DNA of 32,567 nt from an uncultured Bacilli bacterium (GCA_947626825.1 CANQTM010000001.1:1-32567); one strand, 5' to 3'; counted from the stretch's first letter, positions 24,552 to 32,212 are shown. Numbers and translations are program-made. The notes: generated from the letters alone by a model not told the origin.

Positions 24552-24580
24552 TTGATTTTTAAAATAAATAATGTTAATAT
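24552..24580 (+). promoter_or_regulatory. Promoter of the small-peptide unit
   Basis: TTGATT (24552-24557), 17-bp spacer, TAATAT (24575-24580). The start falls at the base of a hairpin (CATAAC 24582-24587 and CGAAC 24590-24594 with GTTCG 24600-24604 and GTTATG 24605-24610, GG bulge). Confidence 0.6.
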
Positions 24581-24628
24581 ACATAACGGCGAACGCATAG
24601 TTCGGTTATGATAGGAGAGTAATTAATC

Positions 24629-24661
24629 ATGGAAAAATGGAATTCATTTTTGATGGTATAA
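24629..24661 (+). CDS. Possible 10-residue leader peptide MEKWNSFLMV
   Basis: ATG 24629 lies nine bases after AGGAGAG (24613-24619), right after the 5' hairpin, and the frame closes after ten codons. Nothing supports it beyond the good ribosome site. It may be a leader peptide for the small membrane peptide 45 bp downstream, or the broken start of a lost gene. Confidence 0.35.
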   Translation: MEKWNSFLMV

Positions 24662-24705
24662 TTAACATTAGAATGAATTTCGATAAATTTTTATATGGAG
24701 GGAAT

Positions 24706-24780
24706 ATGGAATATTTGTCAATAATATTTCTCATTCTTTTCATTATCTATCTTATTAAAAATAATAATAAGAAGAAGTAA
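24706..24780 (+). CDS. Possible 24-residue membrane peptide
   Basis: The frame reads MEYLSIIFLILFIIYLI followed by KNNNKKK. GGAGGG lies 3-4 nt before ATG 24706; an in-frame ATG at 24673 has no ribosome site. One hydrophobic helix with a lysine tail is the layout of many bacterial small membrane proteins, including type I toxins. The unit has its own promoter, 5' hairpin and a strong double terminator. No antisense RNA promoter was identified, so toxin is only one option; a decayed element is another. Confidence 0.45.
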   Translation: MEYLSIIFLILFIIYLIKNNNKKK

Positions 24781-24790
24781 AATTTATTAA

Positions 24791-24883
24791 TTTTTGTTCT
24801 ATGTTAATTATTTCATCATAACAAAAAGGTAGGAGTTGCAGCTCCTACCTTTTTCCACTGGAAAAGTGGTTTTTGTTCTATGT
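24791..24883. repeat. 14-bp direct repeats flanking the double terminator
   Basis: TTTTTGTTCTATGT occurs at 24791-24804 and 24870-24883, 79 bp apart, bracketing both hairpins. Confidence 0.85.
24823..24874. terminator. Double terminator, bidirectional
   Basis: A 13-bp stem (24823-24835 with 24842-24854) with A-run and T-run on either side works both ways: for the small-peptide unit (+) and for the DUF4127 gene (-). A second hairpin CCACT-GGAAA-AGTGG (24855-24869) followed by five T adds to it on the plus strand. Confidence 0.88.
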
Positions 24884-24938
24884 CGCTATTATTGTAAAAC
24901 AAAATTTAAAGAATTGTCAATAGGTATTTTTAAAAATG

Positions 24939-26501
24939 TTATTTATTCTTAATGGTTGTTTTAACGATTAAACCTGTTTCAAAATAACGATTCCAAGGTT
25001 GTTCATGTTCTATAATTTCTACTTTGTATTCATCATCTTCTAAATTATCTTTAGCCCAAGAAGTTAATTCATTTTTAATACATGTAGCTATAGTACCATC
25101 TTTTTTACCATCAATTTCATTCCAACCAAATTTGTCACGATATTTATCAAAAGTTTTGTGACGAACATAAAACATATAACCTAAATCTTCAAGGTATCTA
25201 AGTCCCATGAAATCATACCATTGTTGTGATTTACCATAAATTTTATTAATCATAGCTAATGGTATACATGTTCCTAATGTATTTGCTGCTGTGTTCCATC
25301 CTGCATATGCATTAACTTTATATAATAAATGTTCATTTTTTAATAAATGGAATAAATTAATATCACCGCCATTAGCATAAGCAATATCAGCAACTGCAAC
25401 ACATTTACCAATAGAAACTAAATATTTTATATGTTCAACATATTCAACTAAATTACGACCAACAGTATAATTTAAATCAGTTTCACCAGTTTTATAATAA
25501 TAAATACTATTATATAAATGACCAGCTTCAGCCATATCTTTTAATGGAATATTTACCATTAAAACAATATCACAATTTGCATAATCTGTTGTAAACATTC
25601 CACCAGCAGCCATAATTTGATATTTTATTGATTCAGATACTGGTCTATCTTCATAATTTGGAATTATATTACCATTATTACATGAATTGTAACGAACAAA
25701 AACTAAAGGCTTAACATTATTAATTTCATTTATTGTTCTAGCAAGTAACGTATTACCTACAGCATCAGCATCTGGATACATTAAAGCTTTTAATTCAAGA
25801 TTTAAATTAGAAATTTTTTCTCTTACAATCATTTGATCTTTTGCAGTTAAACCATAAGGAGCACTATCATCTTGAGGAATAATCAAAAAATCAATAATAC
25901 CATCTTTAACTAAATCTAAAGAATAAAGATTCATAGTGGTATTAATTTTTCTTCTTGCTAAATAATCATCAACATAGTGTTGATAATTATTCTTTTTAAT
26001 AAATTCTTTACTTTCATCATAGACTTTTTGTTGTTCATCATTTAATTTTGCAACGCTTGATAAATGATCATAAAAACCAGTCAAATAAATTTCACGTCCA
26101 CATAAAGCATAATAATCTGGTTCTTCACTATTACTTGATCCTGATGGACAACGCATGATTAGATGATAAGCATACAATTTAATTTTTGGATTAATTTTTT
26201 TAATTTCTTTTAAAACATCAAGTCTTTCTTTTAAAGTTTCAATTGTTTCATAATGTAATCTTGAAGGCACTATGCCACCATATAATATACTATCAAGGGC
26301 AATAACAGCATAATTTGCATCTATACATTCTTTTAATAAAAATTCCTTCATAGCAGTTAAATTGCCAGGAATTTTATAATTGCCCATTAATTCTTTTGGA
26401 ATTTCTACAAAATTAATATTTTTTGTCATGCTAGCAAGCATATTTGGATATGAATAAGTGCAAGGCCTTTCATCAAGTGGAATAAAAACAATTTTTTTCA
26501 T
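24939..26501 (-). CDS. DUF4127 family protein
   Basis: 520 residues. The N-terminal KIVFIPLDERPCTY and the later ALDSILYGGIVPSR match the start and first conserved block of DUF4127, a cytoplasmic family of unknown function in Firmicutes. Other dense blocks are HLIMRCPSGSSNS, LIIPQDDSAPYG, YPDADAVGNTLLAR and GWNTAANTLGT; the many conserved D/E/H/N residues suggest an enzyme. The start at 26501 follows GAGGTG by four bases; longer readings to 26561 lack a ribosome site and would cover the -10. Promoter TTTAAT-17-TAAAAT with TG extension lies at 26527-26555 (-). Divergent from gpr. Confidence 0.82.
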   Translation of the reverse strand: MKKIVFIPLDERPCTYSYPNMLASMTKNINFVEIPKELMGNYKIPGNLTAMKEFLLKECIDANYAVIALDSILYGGIVPSRLHYETIETLKERLDVLKEIKKINPKIKLYAYHLIMRCPSGSSNSEEPDYYALCGREIYLTGFYDHLSSVAKLNDEQQKVYDESKEFIKKNNYQHYVDDYLARRKINTTMNLYSLDLVKDGIIDFLIIPQDDSAPYGLTAKDQMIVREKISNLNLELKALMYPDADAVGNTLLARTINEINNVKPLVFVRYNSCNNGNIIPNYEDRPVSESIKYQIMAAGGMFTTDYANCDIVLMVNIPLKDMAEAGHLYNSIYYYKTGETDLNYTVGRNLVEYVEHIKYLVSIGKCVAVADIAYANGGDINLFHLLKNEHLLYKVNAYAGWNTAANTLGTCIPLAMINKIYGKSQQWYDFMGLRYLEDLGYMFYVRHKTFDKYRDKFGWNEIDGKKDGTIATCIKNELTSWAKDNLEDDEYKVEIIEHEQPWNRYFETGLIVKTTIKNK

Positions 26502-26526
26502 ATGACACCTCTTTTTTCTTAGCCAT

Positions 26527-26555
26527 ATTTTAGCATATTTTCTTTTTTGATTAAA
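26527..26555 (-). promoter_or_regulatory. Promoter of the DUF4127 gene
   Basis: On the minus strand: TTTAAT (complement of 26550-26555), 17-bp spacer, TAAAAT (complement of 26527-26532) with an upstream TG. Confidence 0.6.
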
Positions 26556-26613
26556 TAGCAAATTAATGCAAATAATATTATTGTAATATTAAAAGAAAGG
26601 GATAATGATTTTT

Positions 26614-27438
26614 ATGAATTCAAGAAGTGATTTTGCTGATGAAATTGTCAAAAAGAAATCTAAAGATATTAATAAGACAACCAAAAAATATAAAAATATA
26701 AAAATGACGACTATTGATATATTAAACGATGATAATCCATATGAAAAAGAAAAAGGACGTTATATTTCTATTGATTTTAATACTTTAGTAGATGAATATA
26801 TTAGGAGAAATATTGCAAATTTATTAGTTAACTCACTTCAATCACTTTATGAAATAAAAAAACAAGACAAAGTTTTAATTGTTGGTTTGGGAAACCAAAA
26901 AATTATTGCTGATTCATTAGGTCCAATGGTGGCAGATAAAATAGTAGTTACTAATCATCTTTTTTCTTTATTACCAAATGATGTCTCAAAGGATTTAAAA
27001 AGGGTTTGTGTTTTTACCCCGAAAGTTATGGGACAAACAGGCCTTGAAAGTGCTGATTTAATTATCGCTGTAACTAATTTGTTTAAACCAAATATTATAA
27101 TTGTTGTTGATGCCCTTGCATCATCATCAATTACAAGAATTAATCGTGTTATTCAATTATCTGATACAGGTATTTCTCCTGGATCAGGTGTTGGCAATCA
27201 TCGTAAAGAAATTAATGAAAAGAATTTAAACACTAAAGTCTTAGCGATAGGGGTTGCAACGGTTGTTGAAGCAATGCAAATAATCAAAGAATTAGATAAA
27301 ACTATTAAAATTCCTAGTAATCAAAATTATAATTTAGTATTAACACCAAAAGAAATTGATGAAGATATTGATCACTTATCAACGATTATAGCTGATGCAA
27401 TTAATAAATATATTCATAATGATTTCAAACATATGTAA
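26614..27438 (+). CDS. gpr: Germination protease GPR
   Basis: 274 residues. VGLGN...ADSLGP (90-104), KVMGQTGLESADLI (137-150), VVDALAS (164-170) and LSDTGISPGSGVGN (182-195) match the spore protease of family A25, which degrades small acid-soluble proteins at germination. The two conserved acids fit D100 and D166, 66 residues apart, as are D127 and D193 of the B. megaterium enzyme. It is shorter than the roughly 370 residues usual in Bacillus, with a reduced C-terminus. Two starts are possible: ATG 26605 is only three bases after AAAGGG, ATG 26614 is twelve after; I prefer the second. I found no clear sigma-F or sigma-G promoter. Its presence implies sporulation ability or a recent loss of it. 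Confidence 0.88.
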   Translation: MNSRSDFADEIVKKKSKDINKTTKKYKNIKMTTIDILNDDNPYEKEKGRYISIDFNTLVDEYIRRNIANLLVNSLQSLYEIKKQDKVLIVGLGNQKIIADSLGPMVADKIVVTNHLFSLLPNDVSKDLKRVCVFTPKVMGQTGLESADLIIAVTNLFKPNIIIVVDALASSSITRINRVIQLSDTGISPGSGVGNHRKEINEKNLNTKVLAIGVATVVEAMQIIKELDKTIKIPSNQNYNLVLTPKEIDEDIDHLSTIIADAINKYIHNDFKHM

Positions 27439-27511
27439 ATTCGACATTTATTTTAAAAAATAACGAATAAAATAACAACTATAATAGAAATAACTATTAT
27501 GGAAGGCATTT

Positions 27512-27802
27512 ATGAAAAAGAAAATTTTAGAATTTATAATTATTGGTTTTATTGTTTTAATGATTGGTGGCATTTTAACTAATATTAAAGGAACATCAAA
27601 TGATGATATTACCAATATGGTAAGTAATTTTGAGCAACAAGATCAATATGAAGCAAGTGGTTATTTATCTAATTATGTAGATGATGAAGACAATACTAAT
27701 GGTTTTGGCAAATTTAATAGTCAATTTGGTGAATTTGTTGCAGATGGAATAAATAAATTTATTGATTTGATTTTTGATTTTATGAAAAAAATTATCTCAT
27801 AA
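27512..27802 (+). CDS. Small single-helix membrane protein downstream of gpr
   Basis: 96 residues. Hydrophobic helix at about 5-24, an acidic Asn/Gln-rich middle (28-70) and a C-terminal amphipathic segment (about 75-96). GGAAGG lies five bases before ATG 27512, and a 7-bp hairpin ATAATAG/CTATTAT lies just before that. The gene starts 73 bp after gpr in the same direction. In Bacillus the gene after gpr is spoIIP; this protein lacks any amidase domain. It might be sporulation-linked by position only. No family recognised. Confidence 0.6.
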   Translation: MKKKILEFIIIGFIVLMIGGILTNIKGTSNDDITNMVSNFEQQDQYEASGYLSNYVDDEDNTNGFGKFNSQFGEFVADGINKFIDLIFDFMKKIIS

Positions 27803-27814
27803 AATTTAATTACA

Positions 27815-27873
27815 TGTTATACTATTTCTTGATGGTGGATAGTTTAACATATAATATGGATATTATATGCACC
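27815..27873 (+). promoter_or_regulatory. fmt promoter (extended -10) and leader palindrome
   Basis: TGTTATACT (27814-27822) is an extended -10; start near 27829. Directly downstream, CATATAATAT (27848-27857) and ATATTATATG (27860-27869) form a perfect palindrome around GG, and GGTG (27834-27837) can pair with CACC (27870-27873), leaving a 10-nt bulge on the 5' side. The leader to ATG 27957 is about 130 nt. Confidence 0.5.
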
Positions 27874-27922
27874 TATAAAATTTAATATATAAGTTTTCAA
27901 AATTATTTGAAATTTAAAGAAA

Positions 27923-27956
27923 GTGAGGTGCAATCAAGTTAATAAACTTGATTAAT
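27923..27956 (+). promoter_or_regulatory. fmt ribosome site with hairpin before the start codon
   Basis: GTGAGGTG (27923-27930) is the only ribosome site. Between it and ATG 27957 lies a perfect 9-bp hairpin (27932-27940 with 27945-27953, loop AATA). Skipping the hairpin leaves four bases between ribosome site and start. Confidence 0.75.
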
Positions 27957-28898
27957 ATGAACGAAAAAATAGTTTTTTTTGGAACATCAACCTTTTCTGC
28001 TACTATTTTAGAAAGTTTAATTAATACTAATTATAATGTTGTAGCCATTGTATCACAACCAGATAAACCAGTAGGAAGAAAAAAAATATTAACAACTACT
28101 CCTGTTAAAAATATATCATTAAAATATAATATTCCAATTTTTCAACCGATTTCTTTAAGAAAAGATTATGAATTTTTAAAAAATATAGATATAGATTTAA
28201 TTATTACAGCTGCTTATGGTCAAATATTACCACAAGCAATTTTAGATATGGCTAAAATAAATTGTATTAATGTTCATGGATCTTTATTACCAAAATATCG
28301 TGGTGGAGCTCCTATTCAAAGAGCTATTATGAATGGAGATAAAACAACAGGTATAACTATTATGCAAATGGTTGATAAAATGGATGCTGGTCGAATGTAT
28401 GCCAAAAAAGAAATAACAATTGATGATAATATGAATGCTTCTTTGTTATTTGAAAAAATGGCCATTGTAGGTAAAGATTTACTTTTAAATGTTTTGCCTG
28501 ATATTATAAATAATAATATTGTTGGCGAAGAACAAGATGAAAATGAAGTAACTTATGCTTATAATATTACATCAGAAGAAGAAAAAATTGATTTTAATCA
28601 ACCAGTTGTAAAAATATTTAATTTGATAAGAGGTTTATCATTAAATCCAGGTGCATATTGTATTTTTAAAAATAACAATTTAAAAATTTATTCTTCAGCA
28701 ATATATCAAAATAAAACAAACGATAATGAAAAAACAGGAACAATTAAAATAGTTGATAAAAACCGTTTGCTAGTTCGTTGTTTAGATGGATATTTAGAAA
28801 TTTTAGAATTACAAGTTGCTGGTAAATCTAAAATGTTAGCAAAAGATTTCTTGAATGGCCAAGATAAAGTTGCATTATCAAAAGAAAGGATGTCTTAA
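27957..28898 (+). CDS. fmt: Methionyl-tRNA formyltransferase
   Basis: 313 residues, standard length. FFGTSTFSATIL (7-18), the signature HGSLLPKYRGGAPIQ (107-121) and catalytic N105, H107 and D143 fit E. coli N106, H108 and D144. It transfers a formyl group from 10-formyl-THF to Met-tRNA(fMet) in the cytoplasm. The C-terminal tRNA-binding domain (about 205-310) is present. The start is ATG 27957; an in-frame TTG at 27948 lies inside the hairpin and is rejected. It usually sits with def or priA; here a lipoprotein gene follows after one base. Confidence 0.96.
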   Translation: MNEKIVFFGTSTFSATILESLINTNYNVVAIVSQPDKPVGRKKILTTTPVKNISLKYNIPIFQPISLRKDYEFLKNIDIDLIITAAYGQILPQAILDMAKINCINVHGSLLPKYRGGAPIQRAIMNGDKTTGITIMQMVDKMDAGRMYAKKEITIDDNMNASLLFEKMAIVGKDLLLNVLPDIINNNIVGEEQDENEVTYAYNITSEEEKIDFNQPVVKIFNLIRGLSLNPGAYCIFKNNNLKIYSSAIYQNKTNDNEKTGTIKIVDKNRLLVRCLDGYLEILELQVAGKSKMLAKDFLNGQDKVALSKERMS

Positions 28899-28899
28899 A

Positions 28900-29802
28900 A
28901 TGAAAAAGATAATAAAATTTTTCTTTTGCATTATAGTTTCATTATTAATGATTTCTTGTGATAATAATACAAATAAATTGCTGTTAAGGGGAAATTTAAA
29001 TAATCATACTACAATTCCTATTGATCAAATTACTTTAAAAAATAAAATTAATAATCAAGAAAGTTTTGTTTTAAGTATTTATCTTGAAACATGTGAAGCA
29101 TGCATTTCTTTTAATAAAGAAATTTTAGATAGTTATATTGAAAAAACAAAAATGGATATTTATAGTGTCAATTTGATTGATTTAGAAAATTATGAAAATT
29201 ATGAAAATAAACCATATGCAACAGAAGCCCCACAAATATTTATTTATGATAAAGGGAAAGAAATAGCACATTTAAAATATGAATATGGAAAAAAAGAATA
29301 TGAAAATTTGACAAATTTTACAAATTATATGAATCGATATATTATGGAACCAAAATTAATAACAATAAGTGAAGAATTACTTGATCAAAAGATTTTTTCT
29401 AAAGAAGATTTCTTATTATATATTGGCTGGAATCAATGCGGAGATTGCAAACTTTTAGATACTCATTTATTAAATGATTATTTAAAAGAAAATTATAAAA
29501 TTGATAATGTGATATATTATTTAGAAAGTGAAAATTATATTAATGATTCAACTAAATGGAAAGAATTTACAAAAAAATATCAATTTGATTCTTTTAGAAG
29601 TGGTCGTGTTCCTACATTACAATTTTATCAAAAAGGTGTTGTACAAAAAATGATTGTTTATCATAATGATGTCATTGAAAATAATATTGTAAAAGAATCT
29701 TATTTTGAAGATTGTTTAAATAAAAATTTAACAGATGAACAATTATTGGAAATTCATGATCAAAAGATGTATGAATTTTTAGATAAGTATTACAAAAAAT
29801 AG
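28900..29802 (+). CDS. Lipoprotein with two thioredoxin-like domains
   Basis: 300 residues. Lipobox with C20 (LMISC). The first thioredoxin-like unit has C65-EA-C68 and a cis-Pro candidate in EAPQIFIY (P111); the second has C180-GD-C183 and GRVPTLQFY. Each is followed by strand patterns ending in KG, as in thioredoxin folds. This suggests a surface disulfide oxidoreductase or thiol reductant, but the CxxC spacers (EA, GD) are not those of a known subgroup. It starts one base after fmt, with AAAGGA upstream inside fmt, so it is translated from the fmt transcript. Its TAG lies in a shared terminator. Confidence 0.75.
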   Translation: MKKIIKFFFCIIVSLLMISCDNNTNKLLLRGNLNNHTTIPIDQITLKNKINNQESFVLSIYLETCEACISFNKEILDSYIEKTKMDIYSVNLIDLENYENYENKPYATEAPQIFIYDKGKEIAHLKYEYGKKEYENLTNFTNYMNRYIMEPKLITISEELLDQKIFSKEDFLLYIGWNQCGDCKLLDTHLLNDYLKENYKIDNVIYYLESENYINDSTKWKEFTKKYQFDSFRSGRVPTLQFYQKGVVQKMIVYHNDVIENNIVKESYFEDCLNKNLTDEQLLEIHDQKMYEFLDKYYKK

Positions 29803-29824
29803 GCCTAGCTGACCTATTTTTTTT
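29794..29824. terminator. Bidirectional terminator overlapping two stop codons
   Basis: A 10-bp stem (29794-29803 with 29813-29822) with flanking A and T runs. It contains the TAG of the thioredoxin-like lipoprotein gene (29800-29802) and the stop of cdaA (29814-29816). Confidence 0.85.
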
Positions 29825-30584
29825 CATAATATTCTTTAAATTTAATTTCAAATTGTGTAATAGGAATTGGAATTAGTTCGCCTTTATAAGCAAATGATAC
29901 TTTTCCAGTTTCTTCTGATACAACAATTGTTAGAGCATCACAAATTTCTGAAAATCCAATAGCGGCTCTATGACGTGAACCAAATTTACCATTTAATGGT
30001 TTTTGCGTTGGTTGATAAAATACAGCAGAACAAATAATCATATTACCACGAATAATAGTTGCTCCATCATGTAAAGGGGTACCTTTATAGAAAATAGTTT
30101 CTAGTAATTCAGGTGTTACTGGAGCATTAATTTTAGTTCCAGATTTTTGCATATATGTCGATAAATCATCCGAACGTTCAATTGTAATTAAAGCACCTGT
30201 TTGAGTAATAGATAAAGCCTTAACAGCTTCTTGCAATTTTTGAATTAATGTATCTACTTCACTAACACTTAAACTGCTTTCTTTTTTAGAAACCTTCTTT
30301 CGGTATTTTAATTCAAGTTCTTTTTCAGGAGTAGTTAAAAGTAAAGAAATATATATACAATAAACTAAAGCAAAAACGATAGTTATTCCTCTTAGCAATT
30401 CTAAACCAAAAATACTAGAAAGAACAAAAGATAAAATAAACGCTCCAACGGTTATAATAACTTTTGTTGAAAGCTTCAAACGAAAACACATATAAATAAT
30501 TCCAACAATTAGCAATAATGAAATAGCCATATCAATATATGGTGTTACATTTTCATTAAAAATTGGAAAAGCGATATAAAACAT
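29814..30584 (-). CDS. cdaA: Diadenylate cyclase CdaA
   Basis: 256 residues. Three membrane helices (about 17-35, 40-58, 63-84), a linker helix (105-125) and the DAC domain with DGA (173-175, in LHDGATII) and RHR (204-206, in GSRHRAAIG). It makes c-di-AMP from two ATP at the membrane; c-di-AMP controls potassium and osmotic balance in Firmicutes. ATG 30584 lies seven bases after GAGGTG; a start seven codons upstream would cover the ribosome site. The usual neighbours cdaR and glmM are not in the window; it is monocistronic and divergent from glpK. Confidence 0.95.
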   Translation of the reverse strand: MFYIAFPIFNENVTPYIDMAISLLLIVGIIYMCFRLKLSTKVIITVGAFILSFVLSSIFGLELLRGITIVFALVYCIYISLLLTTPEKELELKYRKKVSKKESSLSVSEVDTLIQKLQEAVKALSITQTGALITIERSDDLSTYMQKSGTKINAPVTPELLETIFYKGTPLHDGATIIRGNMIICSAVFYQPTQKPLNGKFGSRHRAAIGFSEICDALTIVVSEETGKVSFAYKGELIPIPITQFEIKFKEYYEKK

Positions 30585-30648
30585 CCCCCAGCACCTCTTT
30601 TTCACAATTTATATATTAACAAATATAATAAAAAAAATGAATAAAAAA

Positions 30649-30676
30649 AACATTTTTTTGTTAAAAATGTTATAAT
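30649..30676 (+). promoter_or_regulatory. glpK promoter with overlapping palindrome
   Basis: Extended -10 TGTTATAAT (-10 at 30671-30676). A perfect 9-bp inverted repeat (30649-30657 with 30663-30671, 5-nt gap) covers the -35 to -10 region, as an operator would. The regulator is unknown. Confidence 0.6.
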
Positions 30677-30712
30677 TTATTTGAAATTCAAACTTATAGG
30701 AGTTAAACAAAT

Positions 30713-32212
30713 ATGCAAAACAAATTTTTATTAGCCATAGATCAAGGCACAACTTCAACAAGAACAATTATTTTTAATCGTTGTGGTGATGTAATTTATG
30801 AAGTTAGTAAAGAAATCACACAATATTATCCATTCCCTGGCTGGGTTGAACATGATGCTAATGAAATATTTGAAAAGACATTAGCATGTATGTTTGAATG
30901 CATTTTTTCTGCCAAATTATCATTTAAAGATATTGCAGCAATTGGAATTACTAATCAAAGAGAAACAATAGTTGTATGGGATAAAAAAACAAAAAAACCA
31001 GTATATAATGCAATAGTTTGGCAATCATTACAATCAAAAGAAATAACTGATAATATGTCAATTTATAATGACTTGATTAAAGAAAAAACAGGTTTGAAAA
31101 TTAATCCATATTTTTCTGCTTCAAAATTAAGGTGGCTTTTTGATAATTATCCTAAATTACAAAAAAGAGCAAATAATGGTGAATTATTATGTGGAACGAT
31201 AGATTCATGGCTTATTTACAATTTGACTGATGGTAATGTTCATGCTACAGATTATTCAAACGCTTCTAGAACACTTTTGTTTAATATCCATACATTATCT
31301 TGGGATGAAGATTTATTAAAACTATTTAATATTCCTAAGTGCATTTTGCCTGAAGTAAAAGAAAGTAGTGGTATTTTTGGATATTTAAGTAATAAAATCA
31401 CACAAGAAAAAATTCCTATTTCTGGAGTGGCTGGCGATCAACAAGCTTCATTATTTGGACAATGTTGTTATCAATATGGTGATTTAAAAAATACATATGG
31501 TACTGGTTGTTTTACTTTAATGAATACAGGTACTAAAATTGTCAATAGTAAATATGGGCTTCTTTCTACAATTGCATGGAAAATAAATGGTCAAATTACT
31601 TATGCAATAGAAGGCTCAATATTCATTGCTGGTGCTGCAATTCAATGGTTAAGAGATGAATTAAAAATAATTAAATCGGCAAGTGATTCAGAAAAATATG
31701 CATGCTCACTGCAATCTACGGAGGGAGTTTATGTTGTTCCTGCTTTCACAGGACTTGGTACACCATATTGGGATGATGAATGTAAAGGTGCAATTTTTGG
31801 TCTGACAAGAGGAACTTCTAAAGAAATAATTACACGTGCAACTTTAGAATCAATTGCATATCAAAGTAAAGATGTCATTGAAACAATGAAAAAAGAAACA
31901 AAAGCTAATTTTACACAAATTTATGTAGATGGTGGTGCAACTGTTAATAAATATTTGATGCAATTTCAAGCAGATATTTTAAATTCTAAAATAATAGTTC
32001 CCGCTACAATTCAAACTACAGCATTAGGAGCAGCGTTTTTGGCAGGTTTAGGAATCAAATATTATAAAAATGTTGCTGAAATCACTAAACTGCGTAAAAT
32101 AAACGCAATTTATGAACCTAAAATTAGCAAAAACAGACAAATTGAATTATATAAAGGTTGGAAAAAGGCTGTAAAAGTGACTAGAATGTTTAAAAACAGT
32201 GTCAAAAATTAA
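30713..32212 (+). CDS. glpK: Glycerol kinase
   Basis: 499 residues, standard length. FGGY-kinase motifs: DQGTTSTR (10-17), GWVEHDA, AIGITNQRET, DSWLIYNLT, GVAGDQQASLFGQ, NTYGTGCF and GLGTPYWDD. It phosphorylates glycerol to glycerol-3-phosphate. AGGAG lies ten bases before ATG 30713. No glpF or glpD is adjacent in the window. In the segment before GVAGDQQ, where many Firmicute enzymes carry an HPr-phosphorylated histidine, this protein has SNKITQEKIPIS, with no histidine. A weak terminator-like hairpin follows at 32262-32293. Confidence 0.96.
   Translation: MQNKFLLAIDQGTTSTRTIIFNRCGDVIYEVSKEITQYYPFPGWVEHDANEIFEKTLACMFECIFSAKLSFKDIAAIGITNQRETIVVWDKKTKKPVYNAIVWQSLQSKEITDNMSIYNDLIKEKTGLKINPYFSASKLRWLFDNYPKLQKRANNGELLCGTIDSWLIYNLTDGNVHATDYSNASRTLLFNIHTLSWDEDLLKLFNIPKCILPEVKESSGIFGYLSNKITQEKIPISGVAGDQQASLFGQCCYQYGDLKNTYGTGCFTLMNTGTKIVNSKYGLLSTIAWKINGQITYAIEGSIFIAGAAIQWLRDELKIIKSASDSEKYACSLQSTEGVYVVPAFTGLGTPYWDDECKGAIFGLTRGTSKEIITRATLESIAYQSKDVIETMKKETKANFTQIYVDGGATVNKYLMQFQADILNSKIIVPATIQTTALGAAFLAGLGIKYYKNVAEITKLRKINAIYEPKISKNRQIELYKGWKKAVKVTRMFKNSVKN

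Noticed and set aside
26502-26604. Sigma-F or sigma-G promoter for gpr
   Set aside because: Looked for GCATA/TGAATA-like -35 and CATACTA-like -10 signals and found none at proper spacing.
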